From an uncultured Carboxylicivirga sp. (lineage in GTDB: Bacteria; Bacteroidota; Bacteroidia; Bacteroidales; Marinilabiliaceae), in assembly GCA_947491945.1 (NCBI GenBank), contig CANLLN010000032.1, positions 1 to 51,717 of the forward strand: a stretch of DNA of 51,717 nucleotides. Reading direction: 5' to 3'. Below the pieces are notes generated by a model that ran no database searches, was not told where the DNA came from, and saw only the letters and a program-made list of their open reading frames with translations. Shown in pieces: positions 9,141-16,888 of this stretch (position 1 is its first letter; each line of letters begins with the position of its first letter). A program made the translations under genes and the position numbers.

Positions 9141-10313
9141 TTAATTCATTGTTTTTAGCGCCTTCAGAAGAGGTGCCGTTTCATTCTCCCAATTGACATT
9201 TAATTTAGCCTTAAGCGCGTTGTTTCGCCACTGCTTCAGCGGCTCGGGCTGATCAATCAGCTTATTAATGGCCTTGGCTATTTCCTCGGGTGCAACACTG
9301 TCGATGGTAATTCCAAAGCTGTGTTCTTCAATAAAACCTTTTATCTCCGGAAAATTAATGCCCAGCATGGGAAGTCCGGCATGTAGGGCATCGAAAAGGC
9401 GATTGGGCAAGGCATAGTAGTTGTTTAGCCCCATATTATTGAGCAAAGCCACGCCCAGATCGGCCTGGCTTGTGTAATAATTTAGCTCGTTAAAAGGTAC
9501 TTTGCCCCGCATTATTACCTTATTGCCCAGTGGCGCTGCCAGTGCACGTAACTCCTCAAAAATATCACCATCACCGATTATTACCAACTGTCCTCGTTCG
9601 ATTTGATGCATGGCCTGTACCAGCTCGCGTAGCGCCCTACCTTCATTCACTGCCCCCTGGTAAAGAATAGTGAACTTACTGTTATCGGCCGCATTTACTT
9701 GTTTTGATGTTTGGGTTTGTTTCTGCGGGGCATTGCGTATCACCAGAAAGCTTTTACCGTATTTTTTTTGGAAAATTTCGGCAATGGGTTGACACACGGT
9801 GACGCCAATATCAACTAGGGGAATGAAGATTTTTTGTGCCAACAGCCAGGTGTTTTTTATAAGGGGCTTAGCACTGATTTCAGGCGATTCGGGGAAATAT
9901 TCATGACTGTCGAACAGTAGCTTACTACTCTTAAGAAGTTTGGCCATGCCACAGCCTACCAAAGTGTCCAGGTCAATGGATACGATTAAATCCGTTTTAT
10001 GGAAAAGCAGGTGCAGGAAAATGCGCAGGTTGTACATCAAATAGAAGAGGGGGCTTCTTTGCCAAAGGGTATTTAAGGTCCGTACCGGATACTTGCCATG
10101 GTAGGGTAAGTGACCGTTTTTTATGCGGCATACAAACTCACACTCATAGCCTGCCTGCTGTAAGGTGCCAGCCAGCTTGTGCAGTCGATGGTCTGTGGCC
10201 AGCTCACTGGTGGTTATTATGGTGGCTTTTTTTATTTTTTTTTGTGTGCTCAAGGCTTGTTTTTGTATAGGGAAACGTTTAAAAGAAAGTATTATTTTCT
10301 TACAGTAGTGCAT
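9141..10313 (-). CDS. Glycosyltransferase family 4
   Basis: A GT-B fold enzyme that transfers a sugar from a nucleotide donor during surface glycan assembly. The N-terminal Rossmann half starts at ATIITTSELATDHRLHKLAGTL and contains LLFDSHEYFPESPE, common in Bacteroidota GT4 enzymes. The C-terminal half contains ILYQGAVNEGRALRELVQAM, VIIGDGD and the donor-binding YALPNRLFDALHAGLPMLGI. The longest frame begins at 10328 and would overlap the divergent deacetylase frame by 13 bp; the ATG at 10313 removes the overlap. A TTG near 10253, close to the first conserved strand, is another option. Start uncertain, family confident. It lies at the edge of the glycan cassette but points away from it. Confidence 0.9.
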   Translation of the reverse strand: MHYCKKIILSFKRFPIQKQALSTQKKIKKATIITTSELATDHRLHKLAGTLQQAGYECEFVCRIKNGHLPYHGKYPVRTLNTLWQRSPLFYLMYNLRIFLHLLFHKTDLIVSIDLDTLVGCGMAKLLKSSKLLFDSHEYFPESPEISAKPLIKNTWLLAQKIFIPLVDIGVTVCQPIAEIFQKKYGKSFLVIRNAPQKQTQTSKQVNAADNSKFTILYQGAVNEGRALRELVQAMHQIERGQLVIIGDGDIFEELRALAAPLGNKVIMRGKVPFNELNYYTSQADLGVALLNNMGLNNYYALPNRLFDALHAGLPMLGINFPEIKGFIEEHSFGITIDSVAPEEIAKAINKLIDQPEPLKQWRNNALKAKLNVNWENETAPLLKALKTMN

Positions 10314-10315
10314 TC

Positions 10316-11284
10316 TTGCCTTTAACAATATTCAGGCATATTAGTCGTTATTTAGTTATAATCGAAAAAATTGAGGTTTTGTTTCAATCACTACCATATA
10401 TTTTGCCTTTTTACCATGTAGTTAGTGATGATGAATTACCGCATGTAAAAAGCTTGTTCTATGTAAAGACAGTAAGTGAGTTTATTTCTGATATTGAGTA
10501 TATTGGAGAGCAATATGATTATGTGGATTTAGATGAGTTTTACAGTCTTTCATTGAGGTCGTTTTCTGGTTTGACCAAGCCTGTTGTTCATTTAAGCTTT
10601 GATGATGGACTGCGGCAGTGCTATGATATTATTGCTCCAATTTTGCTTAAGAAGGGAATTCCTGCTACTTTTTTTATTAATACAGCTTTTGTAGATAATA
10701 AAAGAATGCTTTTTCGTTTCAAGGCTTCGCTAATAAATGAGCACCTTAAGGGTAGTGGTATACATAGTGCTGTAGTTGAAGAGGAATTAATGAAAGTGTC
10801 TTATGGAGAAGAAGGCTTACTTGATCAATTTGCAATTGATTATGACTTAGATTTTCAGAACTTTTTAGAGGAAGAAAAACCTTATATGTCCTGGAGGCAA
10901 ATTGAAATATTGCAGAAGCAGGGTTTTTCTCTAGGCGCACATAGTGTAGATCACCCCTTGCTTAAAGATGTTGATAGTTTACAGGCGACCCGTCAGGTAG
11001 CAGATTGCTTCGAGGAAATTGATATGCGATGTAAGCTGCAGTGCAAGGCATTTGCCTTTCCGTTTACCGACGATGGTATTTCGGTCGATCTATTTAATAG
11101 CTTTCGTGATAATAACTTGTTCGATATTAGTTTTGGTACGGCAGGTATTAAACAGGATGTGTTGCCCATGAACTTTCAAAGAATACCAATGGAGTGGAAT
11201 TATTCAGCGAAGAAGATTTTGTTTTTTTATAAGTTAAAAGCGGCAGCCAGGAAATACTTAGGCGTAAATGTAATTAGAAGGTAA
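10316..11284 (+). CDS. Polysaccharide deacetylase (NodB/CE4 family)
   Basis: A CE4-type enzyme that removes N- or O-acetyl groups from polysaccharide using a divalent metal. Motif 1 is SFDDG with catalytic and metal Asp96-Asp97, and motif 2 is HSVDH (His209, His213), followed by AFAFPFTDDG. The N-terminus LPYILPFYHVVSDDELPHV is typical of the Bacteroidota subgroup. There is no signal peptide, which suggests a cytoplasmic or membrane-associated role in glycan precursor modification. No ATG precedes the conserved region; TTG at 10316 is the only standard alternative start upstream, so the true start is unsure. Its stop overlaps the next start (TAATG), so translation is probably coupled. It opens the AT-rich cassette. 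Confidence 0.88.
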   Translation: MPLTIFRHISRYLVIIEKIEVLFQSLPYILPFYHVVSDDELPHVKSLFYVKTVSEFISDIEYIGEQYDYVDLDEFYSLSLRSFSGLTKPVVHLSFDDGLRQCYDIIAPILLKKGIPATFFINTAFVDNKRMLFRFKASLINEHLKGSGIHSAVVEEELMKVSYGEEGLLDQFAIDYDLDFQNFLEEEKPYMSWRQIEILQKQGFSLGAHSVDHPLLKDVDSLQATRQVADCFEEIDMRCKLQCKAFAFPFTDDGISVDLFNSFRDNNLFDISFGTAGIKQDVLPMNFQRIPMEWNYSAKKILFFYKLKAAARKYLGVNVIRR

Positions 11285-12267
11285 TGATAAAAATTAATGT
11301 TGAAGGATATGAGTTAAGCTTATTAAGTCGTAGTGCGATAAGTGATGAGAAATGGGATTGTTGTGTGCAGAATTCAGGAAATGAAAGCCCGATGGCCTAT
11401 ACATGGGTATTAGATATTATTCATCCTGAATGGGTGGGGATTGTTGTGGAGGATTATAAAGGAGTGATGCCATTAACTTCTACAAATGTGATGGGAAGTA
11501 AGCATCTTCAAATGCCTTATGATATTCAAAACTATGGTATTTTTAGTAGTAGTACCCCCATTGTGCTGCTGTTTGAGAAAGTATGTAAAGAACTTACTAA
11601 ATATTATAAATTGATTGCTTATAGTAGTGTTGCGATAAGTAACTTTGATTTTAATAGCTCATTCTGCAAAAGGCGATGTACTTATTTACTTTCATTGAAT
11701 AAGGATTATTCAGATCTTCGAGCGGCGTATTCGCATGGGCATAAACGAAATGTAAATCGATTCAATCGCTTTGATTTAGAAGTGTTAATCAATGAAGATC
11801 CTAATCAATTGTTGAGACTGAAAGAGGAAATGTGGCAAGGGCGTGAATTTTTGCGAGTACCCCGAAAACATCATATTCGTCTGAGTAGGCTGATTCATTC
11901 ATCCATCAGCCGTTCTTGTGGTGAGCTTTATACAGCAACTCATGAAGGAGAGCCAGTGTCATCAGCTTTTTTCTTATCTGGGAAGAAGCGCTCCGTTATC
12001 ATCCATGCATCTAATGATACTGGTAAGAAATATAAGTGTTCGTTTGGGCTGGTTGACTTGTTTATTAAAAGTCATAGTGGTGAGGACAAATTTTTAGATT
12101 TTGCCGGGTCTGATGTAAAGGGGATAGCAGAGTTTAATGGGGGATTTGGTGCAACAGCTAATTACTATCCTATGTTTGAGCACCAGGAGTTATCAAGATT
12201 ATTAAAGATGCTGAAGAATTGGCGTCTCAAGCATAGATTTCAATATTTATTTAATTTACAGCGTTAA
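11284..12267 (+). CDS. FemAB/GNAT-like acyltransferase of the glycan cassette
   Basis: A 327-residue protein with the look of the FemAB/BioF2-like GNAT family found in polysaccharide clusters. An N-terminal half carries PMAYTWVLDIIHPEW and GVMPLT. A central helix-rich SHGHKRNVNRFNRF precedes a second GNAT-like half with GELYTATHEGEPVSSAFFLSGKKRSVIIHASND, and it ends with FLDFAGSDVKGIAEFNGGFGA. Such proteins transfer an acyl or amino-acyl group to a sugar or lipid carrier; the substrate here cannot be read. It starts within the preceding stop codon and ends directly against the next gene. Confidence 0.75.
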   Translation: MIKINVEGYELSLLSRSAISDEKWDCCVQNSGNESPMAYTWVLDIIHPEWVGIVVEDYKGVMPLTSTNVMGSKHLQMPYDIQNYGIFSSSTPIVLLFEKVCKELTKYYKLIAYSSVAISNFDFNSSFCKRRCTYLLSLNKDYSDLRAAYSHGHKRNVNRFNRFDLEVLINEDPNQLLRLKEEMWQGREFLRVPRKHHIRLSRLIHSSISRSCGELYTATHEGEPVSSAFFLSGKKRSVIIHASNDTGKKYKCSFGLVDLFIKSHSGEDKFLDFAGSDVKGIAEFNGGFGATANYYPMFEHQELSRLLKMLKNWRLKHRFQYLFNLQR

Positions 12268-13005
12268 GTGGTACGAAAGATTATTCGATGGTTATTGAGG
12301 GAATCCAAGAGTAGGCAGTTTGCTGATATTGTTCGGTATAATGGGTTGGTATTGGATTATAAGCAAAATAAACCATATTTAAATCTCATGAAGGAGGTGT
12401 TTGTCGATAGAGAGTATTCAGATTATTTTCCGTTTTATGAAGATGCGGTAGTAATTGATATAGGTGCCAACGTTGGATATTTTTCTATTTTTGCAGCTAA
12501 TAATATTGGGTCTAAAGGAAAAGTAATTGCTATAGAGCCGGAAGCTAATAATTATTCACTATTGGTTTCTAACACTCGTTACGTACGGAATAAAGTTAGT
12601 ATAGAAAACTCAGCAATTAGTCATGAAGTTGGCCAGTCGTATCTGTATTTATCAGAATCCTTAAATCATACTTTGGTTTCCTGCAGGGAATCACCAAAAG
12701 TGCCGATTCAAACACAAACATTAGAAAACCTTCTGTCATGTTACAATTTAGATCATGTTGATTTTTTAAAGATGGACTGTGAGGGGGCTGAATATGAAAT
12801 ACTGAAGTATATGCCGTCAGATGTATTTGCAAAGATCAGTGTGATCTCAATGGAGTTTCATGACAATAAAGATCAACGATTAAATGGTAAATGGATTGCA
12901 GATATCCTAGAAGATCATGGATTTGTCGTTAAAAAATTTTGTTACTCAAGTAGTAACTTTGGACTAAATTTTGGAAAAATTATAGGAGTAAGAAAATATG
13001 ATTAA
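12268..13005 (+). CDS. FkbM-family SAM-dependent methyltransferase
   Basis: A 245-residue Rossmann methyltransferase. Motif I is VVIDIGANVGYFSIF (about residues 61-75), followed by an acidic ribose-binding end in KVIAIEPEANNYSLL. Motif HVDFLKMDCEGAEYEIL, near residues 165-182, is the FkbM signature. Members O-methylate sugars in glycans or lipids. It starts with GTG immediately after the stop of the preceding gene and overlaps the next gene by 8 bp, consistent with one operon. Confidence 0.9.
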   Translation: MVRKIIRWLLRESKSRQFADIVRYNGLVLDYKQNKPYLNLMKEVFVDREYSDYFPFYEDAVVIDIGANVGYFSIFAANNIGSKGKVIAIEPEANNYSLLVSNTRYVRNKVSIENSAISHEVGQSYLYLSESLNHTLVSCRESPKVPIQTQTLENLLSCYNLDHVDFLKMDCEGAEYEILKYMPSDVFAKISVISMEFHDNKDQRLNGKWIADILEDHGFVVKKFCYSSSNFGLNFGKIIGVRKYD

Positions 13006-13747
13006 AGAAATATATAAAGAAATGATTTCTGAGCGCGCGCGCCTTACTATTAGAAGGGAGCTAACTAGAATTAATCGTTTTTTTCTTCGAGGTGGCAAAT
13101 ATGAGTGTAATGTGTGCAGAAGAAGTTATCGTAAGTTCTTGTCACATGGGCATATTATTCGCCAAAATGCTAAGTGTCCCTATTGTTTATCTTTGGAACG
13201 GACTCGGGTATTATGGCATTACCTTGTGGAGGAAGAATGCGTTAGAGAACGGAACTTGTCTGTTCTTCATTTTGCTCCTGAAAGGGGGATTGAGCAAAAT
13301 TTGAAGAAGCTATCAAATATTAAGTATTACTCAGCTGATTTGAATCCTAATTTGGCTGATCATTTGGTAGATATTACTAGCATCCCTTTTGAGAGTGATA
13401 CCTTTGATCTTGTAATATGTTCACATGTATTAGTCGAAGTTACTGATGAGGAACTGGCTTTATCAGAAATTCATAGGGTGTTAAAAAAAGGGGGTAGGGC
13501 GATAATCATTACGGCTATATTAGATCGAGAAGTGACGCAGGAGGTAAGCTTAAGTAGCAAAGAGCGTATGAAGCGGTATGGTGCTGATATCTGTCGACTT
13601 CGTGGTGAGGACTTCTATGAGCATCTTCAGAATGTAGGTTTTGAAGTATATGAATTCAATTATCACAAGGAATATTCACCTCAAAGGATTTCTATTAATT
13701 CGCTTGGTAGTGGGAATACTGAACGAGTGTTTATCGGTGAGAAGTGA
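12998..13747 (+). CDS. Zinc-ribbon plus SAM-dependent methyltransferase
   Basis: A 249-residue two-part protein. Residues 37-63 hold a four-cysteine zinc-ribbon-like unit (CNVC at 37-40, CPYC at 60-63, then LERTR). It is followed by a class I methyltransferase domain with VLHFAPERGIEQNLKK, an acidic strand end in YYSADLNP, and FDLVICSHVLVEVTDEELALSEIHRVLKKGG as in Methyltransf_11. Proteins of this shape occur in polysaccharide clusters, where they may methylate a sugar or cap a chain; that is inference. Its stop overlaps the GTG start of the flippase gene. Confidence 0.85.
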   Translation: MIKEIYKEMISERARLTIRRELTRINRFFLRGGKYECNVCRRSYRKFLSHGHIIRQNAKCPYCLSLERTRVLWHYLVEEECVRERNLSVLHFAPERGIEQNLKKLSNIKYYSADLNPNLADHLVDITSIPFESDTFDLVICSHVLVEVTDEELALSEIHRVLKKGGRAIIITAILDREVTQEVSLSSKERMKRYGADICRLRGEDFYEHLQNVGFEVYEFNYHKEYSPQRISINSLGSGNTERVFIGEK

Positions 13748-15015
13748 TTACAAAAGTTTTTAATACCGTTTTTAGTAGGGGAGTTGTAGTTGCCTTAAAT
13801 CTGTGTATTGCACTGTTGTATACGAATATAGGAGCCCATCTTTATGGTCAGGTAGTTTTTCTTAATTTAATAATTTACTTTAGTGCTTTGCCATGTGGCG
13901 TTCTAACAGGAAATAGTACTGTTTATTATGCTGGTAAAGTTAAGGCTAAATATCTTTTAAGTCTTGCCTTTGCAATTGTATTGGGTAGTTCTTTAGTTGT
14001 GCTTCTGTTGCTTTTTTTGTTGCAGGCAAATATTAATGTCCTCAGATCTTTTGATGATGAAGTGTTATTTGCTATCCCTGTATTGGTTTTTTTAAGTGCC
14101 GCTCTGGCGTTTTTTCAGAATTACAACCTAGGAGTAGGTTTTGTGAAGAGTTATAATTTTTTTACGGTAACTCTGATTCTTATACAATCACTTTCAGCCT
14201 ACTTCTATAGTAAAATATGGCAGGATGTCACCATTCATATTTTATCGCTTATTACGGCCTATGGTTTTTCTGTTTTTATAGCCTTAATTCATTTTGTCAA
14301 ACATCATTTTAAAAGAGGTGGTAATAACAATAGTTTTCATGAAATACTGCGTTTTGGGTTTCGTGCACAATTAAATCAGGTCTTACAAATCTCTTACGAG
14401 CGGGGGAATTATTTTATTTTGTTGAAATTTTTGTCGATGGCAGAATTAGGTATTTTTAGTCTTGGGTTACAGTTTGTTGAACTAGTCAAAAATTTAGCTA
14501 ATAGTATTTCCACAGTTCTTTTGTCAAAAGCAGTGTCAGTTAGGAGCAATAATGAATATAAGGCAACAATTTTCTTCATGAAATTTACAATGACCTTAAC
14601 TATTGTTGTTCTCTGTTTTTTAATGATGGTACCCTCCTCCATATGGAATTGGGCGTTAGGAGATGACTTTGAAGGGCTTCGCTGGATTTTACTGTCCCTA
14701 TTTGTTTATTCAGTATCTGAAACTGGGACTATATTTATTAGAACATTTTATATAGGAACAGGTAATCAAAAGGCAATAACACACTCAATTTTAATCGCTT
14801 TAGCCGGTGTTTTTACTTTATCAATTTTACTTGTAAACTATTTTGGATTAGTGGGAGCTGGAATAAGTTCTTCAGTTGTTAGCTTCGTCGTATTAGTATA
14901 TCTGCTCAAAAGGTTCTTAGAAAGTAATTCTTCTTCAATGGGCTGTTTAAGGATCAGTAAAAAAGAACTTCATTTAATAAGAAAAGTCACTAAATCCTAT
15001 TTTGTAAATGATTAA
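13744..15015 (+). CDS. Wzx-like polysaccharide flippase (MATE/MOP superfamily)
   Basis: A 423-residue, very hydrophobic protein with about 12 predicted membrane helices, the architecture of O-antigen and exopolysaccharide flippases that move lipid-linked oligosaccharides across the inner membrane. The opening pattern VVVALNLCIALLYTNIGAHLYGQVVFL is typical of the family. GTG start at 13744 overlaps the preceding TGA. No polymerase (Wzy) or initiating sugar-phosphate transferase is present in the cassette, so it must work with genes elsewhere or serve a single-unit glycan. Confidence 0.85.
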   Translation: MITKVFNTVFSRGVVVALNLCIALLYTNIGAHLYGQVVFLNLIIYFSALPCGVLTGNSTVYYAGKVKAKYLLSLAFAIVLGSSLVVLLLLFLLQANINVLRSFDDEVLFAIPVLVFLSAALAFFQNYNLGVGFVKSYNFFTVTLILIQSLSAYFYSKIWQDVTIHILSLITAYGFSVFIALIHFVKHHFKRGGNNNSFHEILRFGFRAQLNQVLQISYERGNYFILLKFLSMAELGIFSLGLQFVELVKNLANSISTVLLSKAVSVRSNNEYKATIFFMKFTMTLTIVVLCFLMMVPSSIWNWALGDDFEGLRWILLSLFVYSVSETGTIFIRTFYIGTGNQKAITHSILIALAGVFTLSILLVNYFGLVGAGISSSVVSFVVLVYLLKRFLESNSSSMGCLRISKKELHLIRKVTKSYFVND

Positions 15016-15593
15016 AGAAATACTTAATAGATTCGATTTATTGTTATTTCGTCCTATAGTGAAGGTTATTTACCCTCAGTATAAGCGTCCGATTAACGGT
15101 TATATAACCCATTATCAAGTTTTGTGGCGCTTTTTCTTTATGCAAAAAATTGTTGGGTTTAATCGAAAGGTACCATGGCCTGTCGACTTTAGAAGTAAAA
15201 TTCTGGGCTGGGAATTTATTGAGAAAGGAATTATGACAGATCCGGGTGATAATTTGGGAACCTATTATTAATGCATACGGAGGTTTAAAAATCGGTGATA
15301 ATGTGGAGTTTGGGCCGAATATTACCATTGTTACCACCAACCACGATAAATACGATGGAAGAAAAATATCAGCTAAAAGGGGAGTAATTATTGGTAATAA
15401 TGTGTGGATTGGAGCAAATTGCGTAATTTTGCCGGGATGCAAAATCGGGGACGAGGTGACCATTGGTGCAGGCTGTGTCATTGATTGTGAGGTGCCATCA
15501 AAATCAACTGTCACAAGAGGTGTCGGCCACATTCAAGTTAAGCCTAAGTCTCGCGATTATGAGTGGGATATATACAAGGAAGAACTTACATAA
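15008..15593 (+). pseudogene. Hexapeptide-repeat acetyltransferase split by a one-base frameshift
   Basis: Two adjacent frames together make one left-handed beta-helix O-acetyltransferase of about 194 residues. The first frame (15008-15271) ends ILGWEFIEKGIMTDPGDNLGTYY-stop. The second supplies INAYGGLKIGDNVEFGPNITIV, IIGNNVWIGANCVILPGC and IGDEVTIGAGCVID, the hexapeptide coils. Dropping one T near 15266 joins them as ...GTYINAYGG..., the expected family sequence. It overlaps the flippase end by 8 bp and ends 5 bp before upp, so it was the last gene of the cassette. A real mutation and a sequencing or assembly indel both fit; no slippery heptamer supports programmed shifting. Confidence 0.85.
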
Positions 15594-15598
15594 CAATT

Positions 15599-16252
15599 AT
15601 GCAAACAATAATTTTCAATCAACAGCAAAGTATTTTCAACCGTTTTATTGCCGAGATTCGGGATACATCCATTCAGACCGACCCTATGCGTTTTCGTCGT
15701 AATATAGAGCGCATGGGAGAGATTCTGGCTTATGAGATCAGTAAAATACTTCCGCACGAGGTGAAAGATGTGACCACACCGTTGGGGGTAGCCAAGGAGA
15801 ATGTGATGTGTGAAGAACCGGTAATTGCTTCTATCCTGCGGGCTGGATTACCATTGCATCAGGGTTTACTAAACTATTTCGACCGTGCTGAGAATGCTTT
15901 TGTATCGGCCTATCGCAAGTATAACGAAAAGGGAGATTTTGATATTCATATTGAATATATTTCTTCACCCTCGCTGGATGATAAAGTGGTGTTGCTGAGC
16001 GATCCCATGTTGGCTACGGGTACATCCATTGAAATGGCCTATAAGGCTTTGCGGGTAAAGGGAAGACCACGCCACGTTCATATTGTCTCTTTAATAGCAA
16101 GCCAGGATGGTGTTGATTATGTGCAGGATGTGTTTAAGAACGAACCTGTAACCTTGTGGTTGGGGGCTGTTGATGCCGAACTTAACTCCAAGGCTTATAT
16201 TATACCTGGTATTGGCGATGCCGGTGATCTGGCCTATGGCAGTAAAATTTAA
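15599..16252 (+). CDS. upp: Uracil phosphoribosyltransferase
   Basis: A 217-residue pyrimidine salvage enzyme converting uracil and PRPP to UMP. It has the substrate segment PVIASILRAGLPLHQGLL, the PRPP-binding loop VLLSDPMLATGTSI, and the uracil-binding C-terminus IPGIGDAGDLAYGSK. The frame extends upstream into the acetyltransferase gene, but the ATG at 15599 gives the expected N-terminus. Composition returns to the GC level of the core genome at about this point, marking the right border of the AT-rich cassette. Its 3' end overlaps the convergent folK gene by 4 bp. Confidence 0.96.
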   Translation: MQTIIFNQQQSIFNRFIAEIRDTSIQTDPMRFRRNIERMGEILAYEISKILPHEVKDVTTPLGVAKENVMCEEPVIASILRAGLPLHQGLLNYFDRAENAFVSAYRKYNEKGDFDIHIEYISSPSLDDKVVLLSDPMLATGTSIEMAYKALRVKGRPRHVHIVSLIASQDGVDYVQDVFKNEPVTLWLGAVDAELNSKAYIIPGIGDAGDLAYGSKI

Positions 16253-16737
16253 TCAAGCCGCCTTACAAGGCCCTTATCATCGCATGCGATAAGCAATTCC
16301 TGCACTGTTTTATTCAGCACGGGGTGCCGCCATTTCTTCCAATGCTCGGTAAGCGGTAGTAAGGTAAACATGCGTTCATGAAGCCGCGGATGAGGCACTG
16401 TCAGCCGGGGTAGTTGAATGTGTTGGTCGTCAATAAATAATATATCTATATCAATGGGCCGGGATGCATAATGCGTTCCGGTTTTTGTTTTTCGCCCCAG
16501 TCTTTTCTCTATCATCTGGGTAAAGTTCAATATTTCAATTGCATCTACGTGTGAGTGAAAGGCTACCACCTGGTTGATAAAATTCTGTGATGCCTTAAAA
16601 CCCCAGGGTTCACTTTCATAATAGTGGGAGCTGGCCAGGGGTTTTCCAAGTCGTTCTGCCAATAGCTGAACCGCCTCTTTGATGGATGCGATCACATCAC
16701 CTTCATTTCCACCTAACAATAAGATAATCGTATTCAT
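16249..16737 (-). CDS. folK: 2-amino-4-hydroxy-6-hydroxymethyldihydropteridine pyrophosphokinase
   Basis: A 162-residue folate-pathway enzyme that transfers pyrophosphate from ATP to hydroxymethyl-dihydropterin. Signature elements are LLGGNEGDVIASI at the N-terminus, YYESEPWGF, FINQVVAF, the HPPK motif RPIDIDILF, and PHPRLHERMFTLLPL. Length is normal. It is convergent with upp and divergent from sppA. Confidence 0.97.
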   Translation of the reverse strand: MNTIILLLGGNEGDVIASIKEAVQLLAERLGKPLASSHYYESEPWGFKASQNFINQVVAFHSHVDAIEILNFTQMIEKRLGRKTKTGTHYASRPIDIDILFIDDQHIQLPRLTVPHPRLHERMFTLLPLTEHWKKWRHPVLNKTVQELLIACDDKGLVRRLD

Positions 16738-16831
16738 ATTAAAATTTAATGCATTAGAAGTTAAAACCGACCAAATGGTTCACTATATTTGTATCGTTGA
16801 GATTGACTGTAACTATAAGTGATTTTTTTAA

Positions 16832-16839
16832 TACTTTTG
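16832..16839 (+). promoter_or_regulatory. Putative -7 element upstream of sppA
   Basis: TACTTTTG matches TAnnTTTG and would place a start site about 45 nt before sppA. A second match, TATATTTG, lies at 16784-16791. Neither has a well-spaced TTTG -33 partner, so which one is used is open. Confidence 0.35.
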
Positions 16840-16888
16840 TTTAGATGCTGTTGAACGACTCAACGCGCTTAAACCCAATTTTATCATT

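Noticed and set aside
15231-15275. Programmed ribosomal frameshifting in the acetyltransferase gene
   Set aside because: No slippery heptamer or downstream stimulatory structure is visible, and the family is not known to use frameshifting.
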